Part shown: positions 52,514-62,182 of the stretch, one piece after another
How the letters are laid out: the number at the start of each line of letters is the position of its first letter
How positions within the stretch are numbered: position 1 is the first letter of the stretch
NCBI GenBank assembly: GCA_030442055.1
Contig: JAUJEB010000005.1
Location: forward strand, 1-64,000
Length of the DNA: 64,000 nucleotides
Origin: Agaribacillus aureus
Lineage (GTDB): Bacteria; Bacteroidota; Bacteroidia; Cytophagales; Cyclobacteriaceae
Direction of reading: 5' to 3'
The notes under the pieces: generated by a model
What the model saw: only the letters and a program-made list of their open reading frames with translations
Database searches by the model: none
Told to the model about the DNA's origin: nothing
Translations under genes and position numbers: made by a program

Positions 52514-55303
52514 CTAATATTTTTCGATCGTATAGGAAAGTCCCAGAGAGAAACTTCTTCCGGTAGTATATCGTTGCCAAACAAAATCCTGATCAAAAAA
52601 ATCAAGCTCAAAATTTGTGTCTGGGTTAATTAGATTCTGCGCTCTCAATGTAATACGCCATTTCTCAGAAAGTCTCTGTCGGATATTAAGGCCCAAGTCC
52701 GGTCTTGACTTTTCATATACCAGCGCTCCGGTCTCAGTGGATATCAGGAAAAGCCTTTCGCCAAAAACGTTGAAATTCAGGCTTACATCCGTACCCTTGT
52801 CATCATCCAAATATTGCAATCCCGCATTGATAACAAATGGAGACTGTCCAAACAGCTCTCTTTCACTGCTGAAATCCGGAACAAACTGTCGTATTTGATC
52901 CAATTCACTGGCCGCCAATTTCACTTTGGAATCTACCAAGGTCACATTCATATTCAACTTGAATTTTTCAAAAGCTGACCCAAGAAAATCGAGTTGCTTT
53001 CTGGCCTCAAGCTCCAAACCTACCAGGGTAGCTTCATCCCGGTTTTGCCACTGGAACTGCAGGTCACTGGTATTTAGAATGGTATTTTCGATAGGATTTT
53101 CAAATCGCTTGTAAAAAGGACTGATGGCTAAGTACTCACCAGATCTCGGATAGTATTCCCATCGGAAATCAAAGTTGTCGATAAGCGTCCTTTCAAGAGC
53201 AGGGTTACCTGATTGTATACCACCACCGGCAAAATCAAAAGTAGATAGCGGTGCAAACTCTCTGAAAGTAGGTCTGGCCAAGGTTTTATTATAGGATAGC
53301 CTCAGGTTCATACTTTCTACCAATTCATAAGTAAGATTCACCGAGGGCAACAGGTCATTTAAATCCAACTCTCCCTGAGAACCGTTTTCCGCTTCAATTT
53401 CCTGTTTCGTTGACTCAAAGCGAGCACCTCCGTTTAACCTGAGCTTTTTGGTAAGCCAGGTTTCAATGCCCAAATAACCTGCAAATATTTCCTGATTTGC
53501 TGTATAACTGTTTTCCGGCGCAGTAGCAAATTGAACATCCACACCATTTCCTAAATTTTCAGTAGAAAAATAATCATCTCCTGAACCATCATATGGCACG
53601 CGGAAAGTAAACTCGTAGCGATCTTCAGAGAATTCGCGATCCTTCTTGGTGTATGCCCCACCAAATTTGATCTTTCCTTTGAGGTCATTCCATAAATTGA
53701 TAGGCAGTGTGAAATCCAGTTTATTGTCCCAATTGTCCTCCTCAAGTTCTCTAAAATACCTGGAAGGTCTTCGATAACTTAGTGATATTCTGTAGTCCTC
53801 AGGATTGCCACTTTCGTCACGTGCAAATTCGTTCGTGAAAAAAGCCACATCGGGATCTTCCTGGCTGGACATGGTATATGACGAGATCCATTTGATCTCC
53901 AAATTATTCAACGCCTCAATGTTATGCTCTCCGCTTAATTGGGCATTTGAAAATCCTCGTTCAATATATTGCAATGTCCTTGTTTCGATAAATGGTCTTT
54001 GGCCACTGTTGTTCCAAAACCCAGCCTGATAGCGGCCAGTATTAGTACCGCTCTGGTTATGGAGTAGATTAAGCTTTATCTTGTTCAGGTCGTTGAGCTT
54101 CAAAGAACCACTGATCATGGCTCCCCAAAGTACATTTTCATCGCCACGCATGTCCACTAAATCCCTGGTTTCCTGTAATTCCCTCACACCGGTCGTTGGT
54201 CTCTCGTATCGGGCCGTGGCACCATTGTCATAGGCATCATAACTCCTGGAATAAGTAACAGAAGCAATATAACCAAAGGTCTTGTTAAACAGCGAGGTCT
54301 GGTTGCCTAGTGAAAAACTAAACTTATGATCCAGCAGGGAGTTTTTGACTCTTCTTTCAAATTGCCGGCCGGCAAAAGCATCTGAGAATTCATTCAGCTC
54401 TTCTCCGAATTGTGGAAAATCCCTGGCGCCAACACCATCAATGATAGAAGGAATTTCCCGGCCTTTGCTACCAAAAGCAAAAGCTTCATTTTCTCCTCCC
54501 TCATAGGTCAAAAAGTCGTTTCTCAGGCTTGACTGCGTGTTAAAGCCAACACTGGCAGAGGCCTTGAATGTAAAATTGTCAGGAAAATCCTTGGTCTCAA
54601 TATTTACATATCCACCTGTAAAACTGCCGGGTAGTTCCGGAGAAAAAGTTTTATAAACAATCAGGTTACTGATCAAATTACTTGGAAAAACATCCAGTTG
54701 TACCGAATTTTTGTTTGGATCCAGGCCTGGAATATCCGCGCCATTAAGTACGGTTTTGCTGTAACGGTCTCCCAAGCCTCTCACATAAACATATTTACCT
54801 CCTTCTACGGTTACCCCGGTAACACGCTTAATAGCCGCACCGACGTCGCTATCACCATTCCTGGAGAATTGATCTGCTGAAATGGCGTCAAATAGTGTTG
54901 CTGATTTTTTCTGAATGGTTAATAAAGCGTTTTCGCTACTTTTGATAGCTTCTGCGGTCACCACTACCTCCTCTAGCCCTACTACATCGGATCCCAGTGA
55001 AACATTTAACACGGTTGACTCCTCAGCAATTACTTCAACACCTGTAATTAATTTTTTCTCATACGAAACGAACGAAACCTCCAAATCGTACGTTCCTTCA
55101 TCTATTATTAAAGTAGCTTTGCCATCAAGGTCTGCCACAGCGCCAATGGACGTCCCCGCTACTTGTGCCGTGGCGCCAATCAATGGTTCGCCTGACTCTA
55201 CATCAAATATAGATACTACTATCTTACCACTTTGAGCGAAAGTTGTCTGAAATAGCAATATAAAAGCAGTAAAAAGTAGAGTTCTTTTCAAATTTATAGC
55301 CAT
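52514..55303 (-). CDS. TonB-dependent outer-membrane receptor
   Basis: A 929-residue receptor; ATG 55303 is used (a TTG two codons earlier also opens the frame). Signal peptide 1-23, a carboxypeptidase-regulatory-like beta domain (~26-105, SGEPLIGATAQVAGTSIG), plug domain (~110-250, with EEVVVTAEAIKSSENALL, VRGLGDRYSKTVLNG and TGGYVNIETKDF), then a ~650-residue 22-stranded barrel ending FSLGLSYTIEKY. It imports a TonB-driven ligand; no SusD partner is next to it. A direct repeat of Pho-box type and a TAAATTTG -7 element precede it, arranged exactly as before the lipoprotein gene upstream, so the two are probably co-regulated and cooperate. Confidence 0.94.
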   Translation of the reverse strand: MAINLKRTLLFTAFILLFQTTFAQSGKIVVSIFDVESGEPLIGATAQVAGTSIGAVADLDGKATLIIDEGTYDLEVSFVSYEKKLITGVEVIAEESTVLNVSLGSDVVGLEEVVVTAEAIKSSENALLTIQKKSATLFDAISADQFSRNGDSDVGAAIKRVTGVTVEGGKYVYVRGLGDRYSKTVLNGADIPGLDPNKNSVQLDVFPSNLISNLIVYKTFSPELPGSFTGGYVNIETKDFPDNFTFKASASVGFNTQSSLRNDFLTYEGGENEAFAFGSKGREIPSIIDGVGARDFPQFGEELNEFSDAFAGRQFERRVKNSLLDHKFSFSLGNQTSLFNKTFGYIASVTYSRSYDAYDNGATARYERPTTGVRELQETRDLVDMRGDENVLWGAMISGSLKLNDLNKIKLNLLHNQSGTNTGRYQAGFWNNSGQRPFIETRTLQYIERGFSNAQLSGEHNIEALNNLEIKWISSYTMSSQEDPDVAFFTNEFARDESGNPEDYRISLSYRRPSRYFRELEEDNWDNKLDFTLPINLWNDLKGKIKFGGAYTKKDREFSEDRYEFTFRVPYDGSGDDYFSTENLGNGVDVQFATAPENSYTANQEIFAGYLGIETWLTKKLRLNGGARFESTKQEIEAENGSQGELDLNDLLPSVNLTYELVESMNLRLSYNKTLARPTFREFAPLSTFDFAGGGIQSGNPALERTLIDNFDFRWEYYPRSGEYLAISPFYKRFENPIENTILNTSDLQFQWQNRDEATLVGLELEARKQLDFLGSAFEKFKLNMNVTLVDSKVKLAASELDQIRQFVPDFSSERELFGQSPFVINAGLQYLDDDKGTDVSLNFNVFGERLFLISTETGALVYEKSRPDLGLNIRQRLSEKWRITLRAQNLINPDTNFELDFFDQDFVWQRYTTGRSFSLGLSYTIEKY

Positions 55304-55331
55304 AGTCAAAAATTAAATTTAATAAGGTCTG

Positions 55332-55391
55332 CAAATTTAATTTCTTAATATATTCTAATTATTTCCGTCATGTTAACAAACTGTTAACAAA
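55332..55391 (-). promoter_or_regulatory. Pho-box-like direct repeat plus -7 element of the TonB receptor gene
   Basis: On the minus strand TTAACA-N5-TTAACA (within 55371-55391; extended units TTTGTTAACA, 11-base period) is followed after 31 bases by TAAATTTG (55332-55339), a perfect TAnnTTTG -7 element 28 bases before the ATG. The same layout stands before the gene at 55569-57707. Confidence 0.65.
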
Positions 55392-55493
55392 TTAATAAGG
55401 CAAAATGAACTCTTTATGATATGCCTGCTAATCAATAAAATAGGACAAACTACCACAGAGACTCATTTATGGGTCATCATTTAGTTCGTCAAT

Positions 55494-55527
55494 AAAAAAG
55501 CCTGAAAGCGTATTACTTTCAGGCTTT
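55494..55527 (-). terminator. Terminator of the surface lipoprotein gene
   Basis: Arms AAAGCCTGAAAG and CTTTCAGGCTTT with a 7-base loop; on the minus strand the last arm is followed by TTTTATT. It separates this gene from the TonB receptor gene, so the latter needs its own promoter. Confidence 0.9.
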
Positions 55528-55568
55528 AATAGTGAATAATATTTTAAAATTTATCGGAATGCTTCAAT

Positions 55569-57707
55569 TTATTGAATTACCTCTGCGGTTTTTGTCCAGC
55601 CATCAATCCAGTTGGTTGTGGCAGCAGGATCAAATGCTCCTCTGAAAGTAACGTTATCAAAAAACGGATCAACAGCTGAGGCATCTGCACCTCCGGTCGC
55701 CGCATCGCCTGCTTGCGAAGGAACAAAAATGCTGGTACCGGTTGTTCCAAAATCCGGAGCTCCAATAGCGTTGATTGGTCCAAAGGCTCCCTGGATAGCA
55801 GTAGTTGATGCAGGAACGTCATTTAAGTCGTTGCCATCAACGGCTCCAAAAACGTCATTTATATTAGCAAGATCCACTCCGCCTACAGAAATGTCAGAGA
55901 AGAGGTTGTTAGAAATAAAGATCCTGTTGTCATTGTCTCCTCCAGGCTGACCAGCCAGGAATCTTTCGTAAGAGTCTTCTCCACTTCTATCCTCTATCAA
56001 GATTTGTCCGTCTGCATTGTGGAAGATCGAGTTCCAGATCTCACCGCCAGCATTATCACGATAGAAAACTAATGCCTGCAATCCGTCAGCATCCGCACCG
56101 TAATAAGTGATGTGAGAGAAGATAGGTGAACCAAATGGCGTAGCGTCATCAGGAGAACTTCCTCCATCATGCTCACCAAAATTAGGATCTGAACTTACTG
56201 AAGTGCTTGCTTTTTGATAAGCTAATGCATACTGAATATGACCATCGTATCCTAAATCATAATCGATGAAGTCATCTCCTATATAACCTAATACTACATA
56301 CTTAAGATTTACTGTTCCACCAAAGAACTCAATTCCATCGTCAAGATTTGACCAAACCTCAATGAATTCAACTTCTGTTCCTGTTCCAACAGCGCCGAAA
56401 GTAATACCGTTAATCTCGTTGTTATCACCGATAATACTACCACCGTGTCTTACAGATACATAATTTAATACGCCAGAGTCATCGGCAGCATCCTCGGTAA
56501 AGGTTACTTCCTGTCCACCGGTAGGTATGGTTGCGTAGTCCGCACCATTTTCGTCTACCAATTCTCCGTTAGGTCCTAAGATTTCTGTATCACCGTAGCC
56601 AAAGATACCTCTTGGTTCTGTATCAGCAGGAAGACCTTCAATGTTAGTTCCGCAAACTCCACCGTTACACTCATTGTTGGTGGCAGTACCCAGGATGATA
56701 AGTCCACCCCAAAGTGCGTTAGACTCATTTAAAACTGAGCCCTGAAGGTTGTCAGCTACACCAGTCATGATGATTGGCTCATCAGCAGTTCCGTTAGCTT
56801 CTATAGTACCTCCTCTGGCAACAATAAGTGCACTGGCTCCGGAACCCTGTCCTGGCAAACCTTTTATAACGACACCCTCTTGAATTACCAGGGTTTGGCC
56901 GTAATTGACAAAGACAAATCCATCGAGGATGTAGGTGATCCCTTTGATCATAGTCAAAGTGTTGGTAGCAGCGTCAAAGCCAGGATATTCTGCTAATCCC
57001 AATCTTGAAGATGCCAGCTCTACTTCTGAAGGTGGCTCAATTGTCAGGGTGTGGGTAAATGATACATCATCTCCATCTCCATCAGTAACGGTAAATACTA
57101 TTTCAGCGGTTGTAGTAGCTGTTACCAGAGAAGTTGGATAAGCAACAGGTACGTTGGCAGAAGTAGGACTACCGGTGAACGTACTGTCGATAGCTGTTGT
57201 AGTACCGTCAATTACAACTGTGAAGGTAGCTATCCCGTCCTCAGCAGCCAATTCCGCAGTTACTTCTAAGGTGTTTCCACCCACGATGCTGGCTGTTGCA
57301 GGAATACCTGAAATGGTAGGTACTGGGCTGTCAGATACATTCACTGTACCATTTTGAGATCCAGTTTGATCAGCGTTATCAGTTACGGTTAAAGTAACTG
57401 TAGCTGCTCCTGCTGATGTTCCTGCAGTGTAGCTAACAACTACTGTTCCGGAAGTGGCACCGGCAGCTGGCTCGGTTGAAACAGTTGCGCTTCCTGAAGA
57501 TTGTGAAACGCTGGAAGATTTATATCCCCCCGGTGTGGTTACTGAGAATGAAAGGTCTACTGACTGACCTACCTGCACAGATGTAATGGCAGGTGCTGTA
57601 ACGGAGGGAGCTGCTGTTGACCCACCGTCATCATCATCCGAACATGATGATATAAATATTAAGCCCATCAATCCCAATAGACCAAATAAGTAAGTTAATT
57701 TTTTCAT
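55569..57707 (-). CDS. Surface lipoprotein with Ig-like and beta-helix domains
   Basis: A 712-residue lipoprotein. The signal peptide ends in ISSC (Cys22) followed by SDDDDGG, the acidic +2 stretch that serves as the surface-export signal of Bacteroidota lipoproteins. Two or three Ig/cadherin-like beta domains (~32-230, ending VTDGDGDDVSFTHTLTIEPP) precede a right-handed parallel beta-helix (~240-712; GGTIEANGTADEPIIMTG, WGGLIILGTATN, FFGGTVNLKYVVLGY). This last part is the group often annotated as multidrug-transporter-like or hypothetical next to TonB receptors. No catalytic motif is recognised. It has a Pho-box-like promoter and its own terminator, and probably works with the TonB receptor encoded next. 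Confidence 0.85.
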   Translation of the reverse strand: MKKLTYLFGLLGLMGLIFISSCSDDDDGGSTAAPSVTAPAITSVQVGQSVDLSFSVTTPGGYKSSSVSQSSGSATVSTEPAAGATSGTVVVSYTAGTSAGAATVTLTVTDNADQTGSQNGTVNVSDSPVPTISGIPATASIVGGNTLEVTAELAAEDGIATFTVVIDGTTTAIDSTFTGSPTSANVPVAYPTSLVTATTTAEIVFTVTDGDGDDVSFTHTLTIEPPSEVELASSRLGLAEYPGFDAATNTLTMIKGITYILDGFVFVNYGQTLVIQEGVVIKGLPGQGSGASALIVARGGTIEANGTADEPIIMTGVADNLQGSVLNESNALWGGLIILGTATNNECNGGVCGTNIEGLPADTEPRGIFGYGDTEILGPNGELVDENGADYATIPTGGQEVTFTEDAADDSGVLNYVSVRHGGSIIGDNNEINGITFGAVGTGTEVEFIEVWSNLDDGIEFFGGTVNLKYVVLGYIGDDFIDYDLGYDGHIQYALAYQKASTSVSSDPNFGEHDGGSSPDDATPFGSPIFSHITYYGADADGLQALVFYRDNAGGEIWNSIFHNADGQILIEDRSGEDSYERFLAGQPGGDNDNRIFISNNLFSDISVGGVDLANINDVFGAVDGNDLNDVPASTTAIQGAFGPINAIGAPDFGTTGTSIFVPSQAGDAATGGADASAVDPFFDNVTFRGAFDPAATTNWIDGWTKTAEVIQ

Positions 57708-57751
57708 GCCAAAATTTAGATTTTAATTTTTTAAGTGTAATAATTGCGATA

Positions 57752-57808
57752 CAAAGTTGTGGATTGAATATTAATGGGGAGTCTCGGAATTGTTAAGAAT
57801 ATGTTAAG
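57752..57808 (-). promoter_or_regulatory. Pho-box-like direct repeat plus -7-like element of the lipoprotein gene
   Basis: On the minus strand CTTAACA-TATT-CTTAACA (57791-57808, TTAACA with 11-base period) is followed after exactly 31 bases by CAACTTTG (57752-57759), one mismatch from TAnnTTTG, about 45 bases before the ATG. A looser TTAACC/TTAAGC pair lies just upstream of the box. Confidence 0.6.
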
Positions 57809-57981
57809 CTTAAATGAAGGTTAAATTTTGAACATAACATAAATTTAACACCTTTTGAGTAGGGATCTGGTTCGAACTTACTGGATATAACTTTAAAGCT
57901 AAGTTATATTAATATTCAGAGCTAATTGAAGAGTTTCCAGGTTTGAGGTGAGGTAATCTTTGATGAATACTATTAAATAAA

Positions 57982-58980
57982 TCAGACGTTAATAGGAATC
58001 TTTTTAAGCAATGATTCAATGATATCGTGCGTAGTGATCCCATCGGCTTCCGCCTCATAATTAAGTATTATCCGGTGGTTGAGCACGTCTGGTGCGATTT
58101 CCTTTATATCTTCAGGCAATACGTAATCTCGTCCATCGAAAAAGGCAAGGGCTTTGGCAGCCAGATTCAAATTAATGCTCGCTCTGGGAGATGCCCCGAA
58201 TTGAATAAAACCTGCCTCATGGCTCATACCATAATCTGCCGGCTTTCTGGAAGCAAATACCAGCTCGATGATATATTTTTCCAGGGACTCGGAGATAGCC
58301 ACCTGGTTTATTTCCTGTCTGATCGCAAAAATATCTTCTTTGGATAAAATGGTGCCGGCTTCGCTGCTAAAACTCATATCCGCCATGCGCCGCATTACTT
58401 CCAGCTCTTCTTCCTTGGACGGGTAATCTACATGTACCTTCAACATAAACCTGTCAACCTGCGCTTCCGGTAAGGGATAAGTACCTTCCTGGTCGACAGG
58501 ATTCTGTGTAGCCATCACCAAAAACGGTCTGTCCAGCTGGTAAGTGTTTTCCCCAATGGTCACCTGCTTTTCCTGCATTGCCTCAAGCAATGCCGATTGA
58601 ACCTTCGCCGGAGAACGGTTGACCTCATCTGCCAGAATCATATTGGCAAATATTGGTCCCTTCTTCACTTCAAATTGTGACAATTTTTGGTTATAGATCA
58701 TGGTGCCAATTAAATCCGCTGGCAGCAGATCCGGTGTGAATTGAAGACGGTGAAAATCAAGATGTAAAACCTTGGCCAGCGTATTGACCGTTAGTGTTTT
58801 GGCCAGTCCTGGCACCCCCTCCAACAATATGTGGCCCTGGGTAAACAAGCCTACCAGTAGACGATTGATCATGTATTCCTGGCCTACCACAACCTTGCCG
58901 ACCTCCTCGAATACCTTTTTAATTTTGTCCTGGTGCTCTTTTTTCAAGTCCTGGCCGCCTGCCATAATCGGTTCTTCCAT
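57982..58980 (-). CDS. MoxR family AAA+ ATPase
   Basis: A 332-residue ATPase starting MEEPIMAGGQDLKK. Walker A is GVPGLAKTL (around 53-61), Walker B is ILADEVNRSPAKVQ, sensor 1 VMATQNPVDQEG, and the C-terminal lid contains HEAGFIQFGASPRASINL. MoxR proteins act as chaperones with VWA-domain partners, usually encoded just downstream with a DUF58 gene. Here the next gene in the same direction is the beta-helix lipoprotein, so no partner is in the window and this is an orphan copy. Confidence 0.92.
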   Translation of the reverse strand: MEEPIMAGGQDLKKEHQDKIKKVFEEVGKVVVGQEYMINRLLVGLFTQGHILLEGVPGLAKTLTVNTLAKVLHLDFHRLQFTPDLLPADLIGTMIYNQKLSQFEVKKGPIFANMILADEVNRSPAKVQSALLEAMQEKQVTIGENTYQLDRPFLVMATQNPVDQEGTYPLPEAQVDRFMLKVHVDYPSKEEELEVMRRMADMSFSSEAGTILSKEDIFAIRQEINQVAISESLEKYIIELVFASRKPADYGMSHEAGFIQFGASPRASINLNLAAKALAFFDGRDYVLPEDIKEIAPDVLNHRIILNYEAEADGITTHDIIESLLKKIPINV

Positions 58981-59254
58981 CAATTTTTCCGGTTTAATGA
59001 ATATTTTGAAGACGTAAATCTATAAAATTAATTATTTATAAGAATGACTATCTAGTGTTTGCCAGCAGGAATAGCAGGAGAATTGGCATTTTTAACAATT
59101 TTTAACAGAACCGGATCTATTTTAAAGTGGCTGTTAAAGCCGTGAATTGACATAAAAGCATCAGTGCTTATAAGTAGGTGGGGCAAAGAAGGAGGTAAGG
59201 CGAGGTTGAAAAAATGAAGGATACCGCAACAGACTTCCCCAAATCGCGTAAATG

Positions 59255-59280
59255 AAAAAAGGAGCCTAATGGCTCCCTCT
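59255..59280 (-). terminator. Free-standing Rho-independent terminator
   Basis: On the minus strand GGAGCC-ATTA-GGCTCC is followed by TTTTTT. It lies ~275 bases upstream of moxR and has no recognised gene before it, so it implies a short minus-strand transcript from the region to its right. Confidence 0.8.
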
Positions 59281-59492
59281 TTCAAACTGTAAAAAACTAA
59301 CCCTAAATTTAACCTATATTACCTTATTAACTTTGCAAACAAATGTTGTTGACTTTTAAATCTTTAACTATTTGTTTGTCTTAATGACATTTCAAAGATG
59401 GGGGCTTTTGAAGGAATTTTGAAATGCAACTGGAGGCTTTTCTTACATTCGTAATTTATATTCTTTTTATCTAGTTTCAGGCACTCCTGTCC

Positions 59493-59570
59493 CGGCAAAT
59501 AATGCCTTTGCCGCTGGGTTTTAGGTCGGGTAAACAGGCATTTATTGCCGTTTGCGGCCTTTATTGGCCG
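59493..59570 (-). ncRNA. Candidate structured RNA: three adjacent hairpins
   Basis: Reading the minus strand: CGGCC-AATAAA-GGCCG (59570-59555), AAAC-GGCA-loop-TGCC-T-GTTT (59553-59532), CGGCAAA-GGCATTA-TTTGCCG (59513-59493). All stems are GC-rich in an AT-rich region and a strong minus-strand terminator follows ~220 bases later. It may be part of a small RNA, or a set of repeated palindromes; no known RNA family is recognised, and the overlapping 97-codon frame is the alternative. Confidence 0.3.
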
Positions 59571-59999
59571 ATTTTTAGCTATTTTCAAAAAAATTTTTGG
59601 GGCACTGTTTAAAGAACTAATAGATTTAAGGATTATTAAACCTTTGATAATGAACATTTTATATTTTGCTCACATATCACATCAACACAAACGAAATATT
59701 AAAATCAGTTAAAAAAAATTTGGCGGAAATTTGCGTGAAATTCCGTCGTTTTTAACCAACACCAACCTGTTTTCGAAGACGTCATTTCCCATTTCAATAC
59801 TAAAAATATATTTTGTGCCTCTTTGGAAATATGGCAACGATTATTTTTCTAAATTTGCCGGAAAGGAAATTATTGTGAAATCGTAGTCAAACGGTGAAAG
59901 ATGAAATCGATGTACCTGACAGAATTGTTATGACTCAAAGCAATGAGTATATCAGGTAATACCAGATTTCATCTGGCTGAAAAAACAAATTGTAAACAG

Positions 60000-61409
60000 A
60001 TGAATAGTCGCATTGAAAAAGATACCATGGGCGATGTGCCGGTTCCCGCCGACAAATATTGGGGCGCTCAGACGCAGCGGTCAAAACAAAACTTCAAAAT
60101 CGGTGGTGAAAACATGAAAATGCCGATCGAAATAGTCAGGGCATTTGCCATCCTTAAAAAGGCCGCAGCCCAGACCAACTACGAGTTAGGCGTATTGGAT
60201 CAGGAAAAGGCTGAGGTGATCAGCAAAGTGTGTGATGAAATAATAGCCGGAGATCATGACGACCAGTTTCCCCTGGTAATTTGGCAAACGGGGTCAGGTA
60301 CCCAATCCAATATGAATGTAAATGAGGTGGTGGCTAATCGCTCCCACGTTTTGCTGGGTGGTAAGCTGGACGACCCACAAAAAAAGATACACCCTAATGA
60401 CGACGTTAATAAATCACAGTCTTCCAACGATACCTTCCCCACGGCAATGCATATTGCAACATATACCAAAATAGTGGAAGAAACCATTCCCAAGATCACC
60501 ACTTTGCGGGATACGCTGGACAGCAAAGCAAAAGCCTTTGTTGACGTGGTGAAAATTGGTCGCACGCATTTTATGGATGCCACCCCACTCACCTTGGGTC
60601 ACGAGTTTTCAGGATATGTTTCACAACTGGACCACGGACTAAAGGCACTCGATAATACATTGCCCCACCTCTCGGAGCTGGCCCTTGGTGGTACTGCGGT
60701 TGGTACAGGTCTAAATACACCTGAAGGTTATGCGCCTATGGTCGCTGATAAAATCGCACAGTTTTCCGGACATGCATTTATAAGTGCCAAAAATAAGTTC
60801 GAAGCGCTGGCAGCCCACGATGCGATTGTGGAGACCTCAGGTGCCTTGAAACAATTGGCCGTAAGTATCATGAAGATCGCCAATGATATCAGAATGCTGT
60901 CGTCGGGTCCCCGGTCTGGTATTGGAGAAATACTTATCCCCGAAAATGAGCCGGGATCTTCCATTATGCCGGGCAAAGTGAATCCCACTCAATGTGAAGC
61001 CCTGACGATGGTTTGCGCCCAGGTAATCGGCAACGACACCGCTATCTCCATAGGAGGTATGAATGGGCATTTTGAGTTAAATGTCTTTAAACCAATGATG
61101 GCCTATAACCTGCTGACATCAGCTACTTTGCTGGGAGATGCGTGTTTATCCTTCGAAAAGCACTGTGCCATCGGTATTGAACCCAACCATAGTGTGATTA
61201 AAGATAAATTAGAAAAGTCACTCATGTTGGTAACAGCACTGAATACGCATATAGGTTATGAAAATGCCGCCAAAATTGCCAAAAAGGCGCACAAAGAAGG
61301 TACAACATTACGTGAAGCCGCTCTGGCACTGGAATTATTGACCAACGAACAATTTGATCAATGGGTGGTACCTGAAAATATGACCGGACGACTGTCAAAA
61401 ACACCCTAA
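60000..61409 (+). CDS. fumC: Class II fumarate hydratase
   Basis: A 469-residue iron-independent fumarase of the TCA cycle (fumarate + water to malate), a homotetramer. The start [20 protein letters not shown] is the family's usual N-terminus; an earlier ATG at 59943 adds an unlikely 19 residues. Conserved segments: [13 protein letters not shown], the substrate-binding [12 protein letters not shown], and the signature [15 protein letters not shown] with the catalytic serine. A possible promoter lies ~145 bases upstream. Monocistronic. Confidence 0.97.
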   Translation: MNSRIEKDTMGDVPVPADKYWGAQTQRSKQNFKIGGENMKMPIEIVRAFAILKKAAAQTNYELGVLDQEKAEVISKVCDEIIAGDHDDQFPLVIWQTGSGTQSNMNVNEVVANRSHVLLGGKLDDPQKKIHPNDDVNKSQSSNDTFPTAMHIATYTKIVEETIPKITTLRDTLDSKAKAFVDVVKIGRTHFMDATPLTLGHEFSGYVSQLDHGLKALDNTLPHLSELALGGTAVGTGLNTPEGYAPMVADKIAQFSGHAFISAKNKFEALAAHDAIVETSGALKQLAVSIMKIANDIRMLSSGPRSGIGEILIPENEPGSSIMPGKVNPTQCEALTMVCAQVIGNDTAISIGGMNGHFELNVFKPMMAYNLLTSATLLGDACLSFEKHCAIGIEPNHSVIKDKLEKSLMLVTALNTHIGYENAAKIAKKAHKEGTTLREAALALELLTNEQFDQWVVPENMTGRLSKTP

Positions 61410-61517
61410 ACCTCACTTTAGCGCCACAACTTGTAATCCCCGAAAATTTGGAAATATTATCCTTAATTTCGTACATTAGGCCCTTAAGAAAGAAATTCGT
61501 GGAAAAAATTATATAAA

Positions 61518-62111
61518 ATGAAAAACCTAGTTCTGATTATCTGTTTAATGTTCTGTGCTACATTTGGGCAACAGGCGTATGCGCAGCTCTCTAAAAAAGA
61601 GAAAAAGGAGTGGAAAAAAAGACAGAAAAGTCTCCCGGTAGATGAATTCAAAAGAATAGTAGAAGAAAGCAGTTCCTTGAAAGGCAAAGTCAGCAGCTTG
61701 GAAGGCCAGGTTTCAAGTTTACAGTCCAGGGTTGGCGACAAAGACGCCGAAATTAATCGCCTGAAATCAGACCTGGCCTCAGCCAGGGAAGAAGCTGCTT
61801 CTAATAATGTCGCAAGCGCCAATCAGGAAATCAAAGAAACCAGATCTGCCAAGGGCGTAGTTTTCAAGGTGCAAATTGGGGCCTACAAAAATATTGATCT
61901 TAAAAAATATGACGACGCCGATAGCGACTTCTCTGCTGAGGATGCCGGCGGCGTACAAAAATATACCCTGGGCAGCTTCGCTGACTACTGGGAGGCAGAT
62001 ACTTTTAAAAAATATATCAGGGAAATGGGGGTAAAAGATGCCTGGATTGTTCCCTACAAAGACGGTGTCAGAGTTCCTATTAAAGATGTCCTTGAAGGAA
62101 TCGTGAACTAA
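61518..62111 (+). CDS. Exported coiled-coil protein with a SPOR-like C-terminal domain
   Basis: A 197-residue protein: signal peptide 1-22 (ending QAYAQ), a coiled coil at ~25-100 (KEKKEWKKRQKSLPVDEFKR and a regular leucine/valine heptad), and a C-terminal domain (~110-197) of the SPOR-like kind found in Bacteroidota, with VFKVQIGAYKNIDLKK, VQKYTLGSFADYWEADTFKK and DAWIVPYKDGVRV. A role in binding the cell wall is possible. It precedes rmuC by 71 bases and is separated from it by a terminator. Confidence 0.75.
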   Translation: MKNLVLIICLMFCATFGQQAYAQLSKKEKKEWKKRQKSLPVDEFKRIVEESSSLKGKVSSLEGQVSSLQSRVGDKDAEINRLKSDLASAREEAASNNVASANQEIKETRSAKGVVFKVQIGAYKNIDLKKYDDADSDFSAEDAGGVQKYTLGSFADYWEADTFKKYIREMGVKDAWIVPYKDGVRVPIKDVLEGIVN

Positions 62112-62131
62112 ACAGACATTGAATTTGACTT

Positions 62132-62164
62132 AAAAGCAGTACTTTTGAAGTGCTGCTTTTTTTG
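62132..62164 (+). terminator. Terminator between the SPOR-like gene and rmuC
   Basis: Arms AGCAGTACTT and AAGTGCTGCT (one G-T pair) with a three-base loop, followed by TTTTTTT. It ends 18 bases before the rmuC ATG. Confidence 0.85.
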
Positions 62165-62182
62165 TTTAAAGATTTCTTGATC

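Larger units (their letters stand above)
58981..59999. other. 1-kb gene-poor region between moxR and fumC
   Basis: No convincing protein gene. A 97-codon frame on the minus strand (59364-59657) is open but its residues look like translated hairpins and it resembles nothing known. The region contains the hairpin run at 59493-59570, a minus-strand terminator at 59255-59280, a TTAACA pair with 10-base spacing at 59092-59107, and at 59822-59857 a possible fumC promoter (TTTG, 24 bases, TAAATTTG). Confidence 0.5.

Noticed and set aside
59092-59107. TTAACA pair upstream of moxR as a third Pho box.
   Set aside because: The period is 10 rather than 11, it faces the other way, and no -7 element stands 31 bases away.
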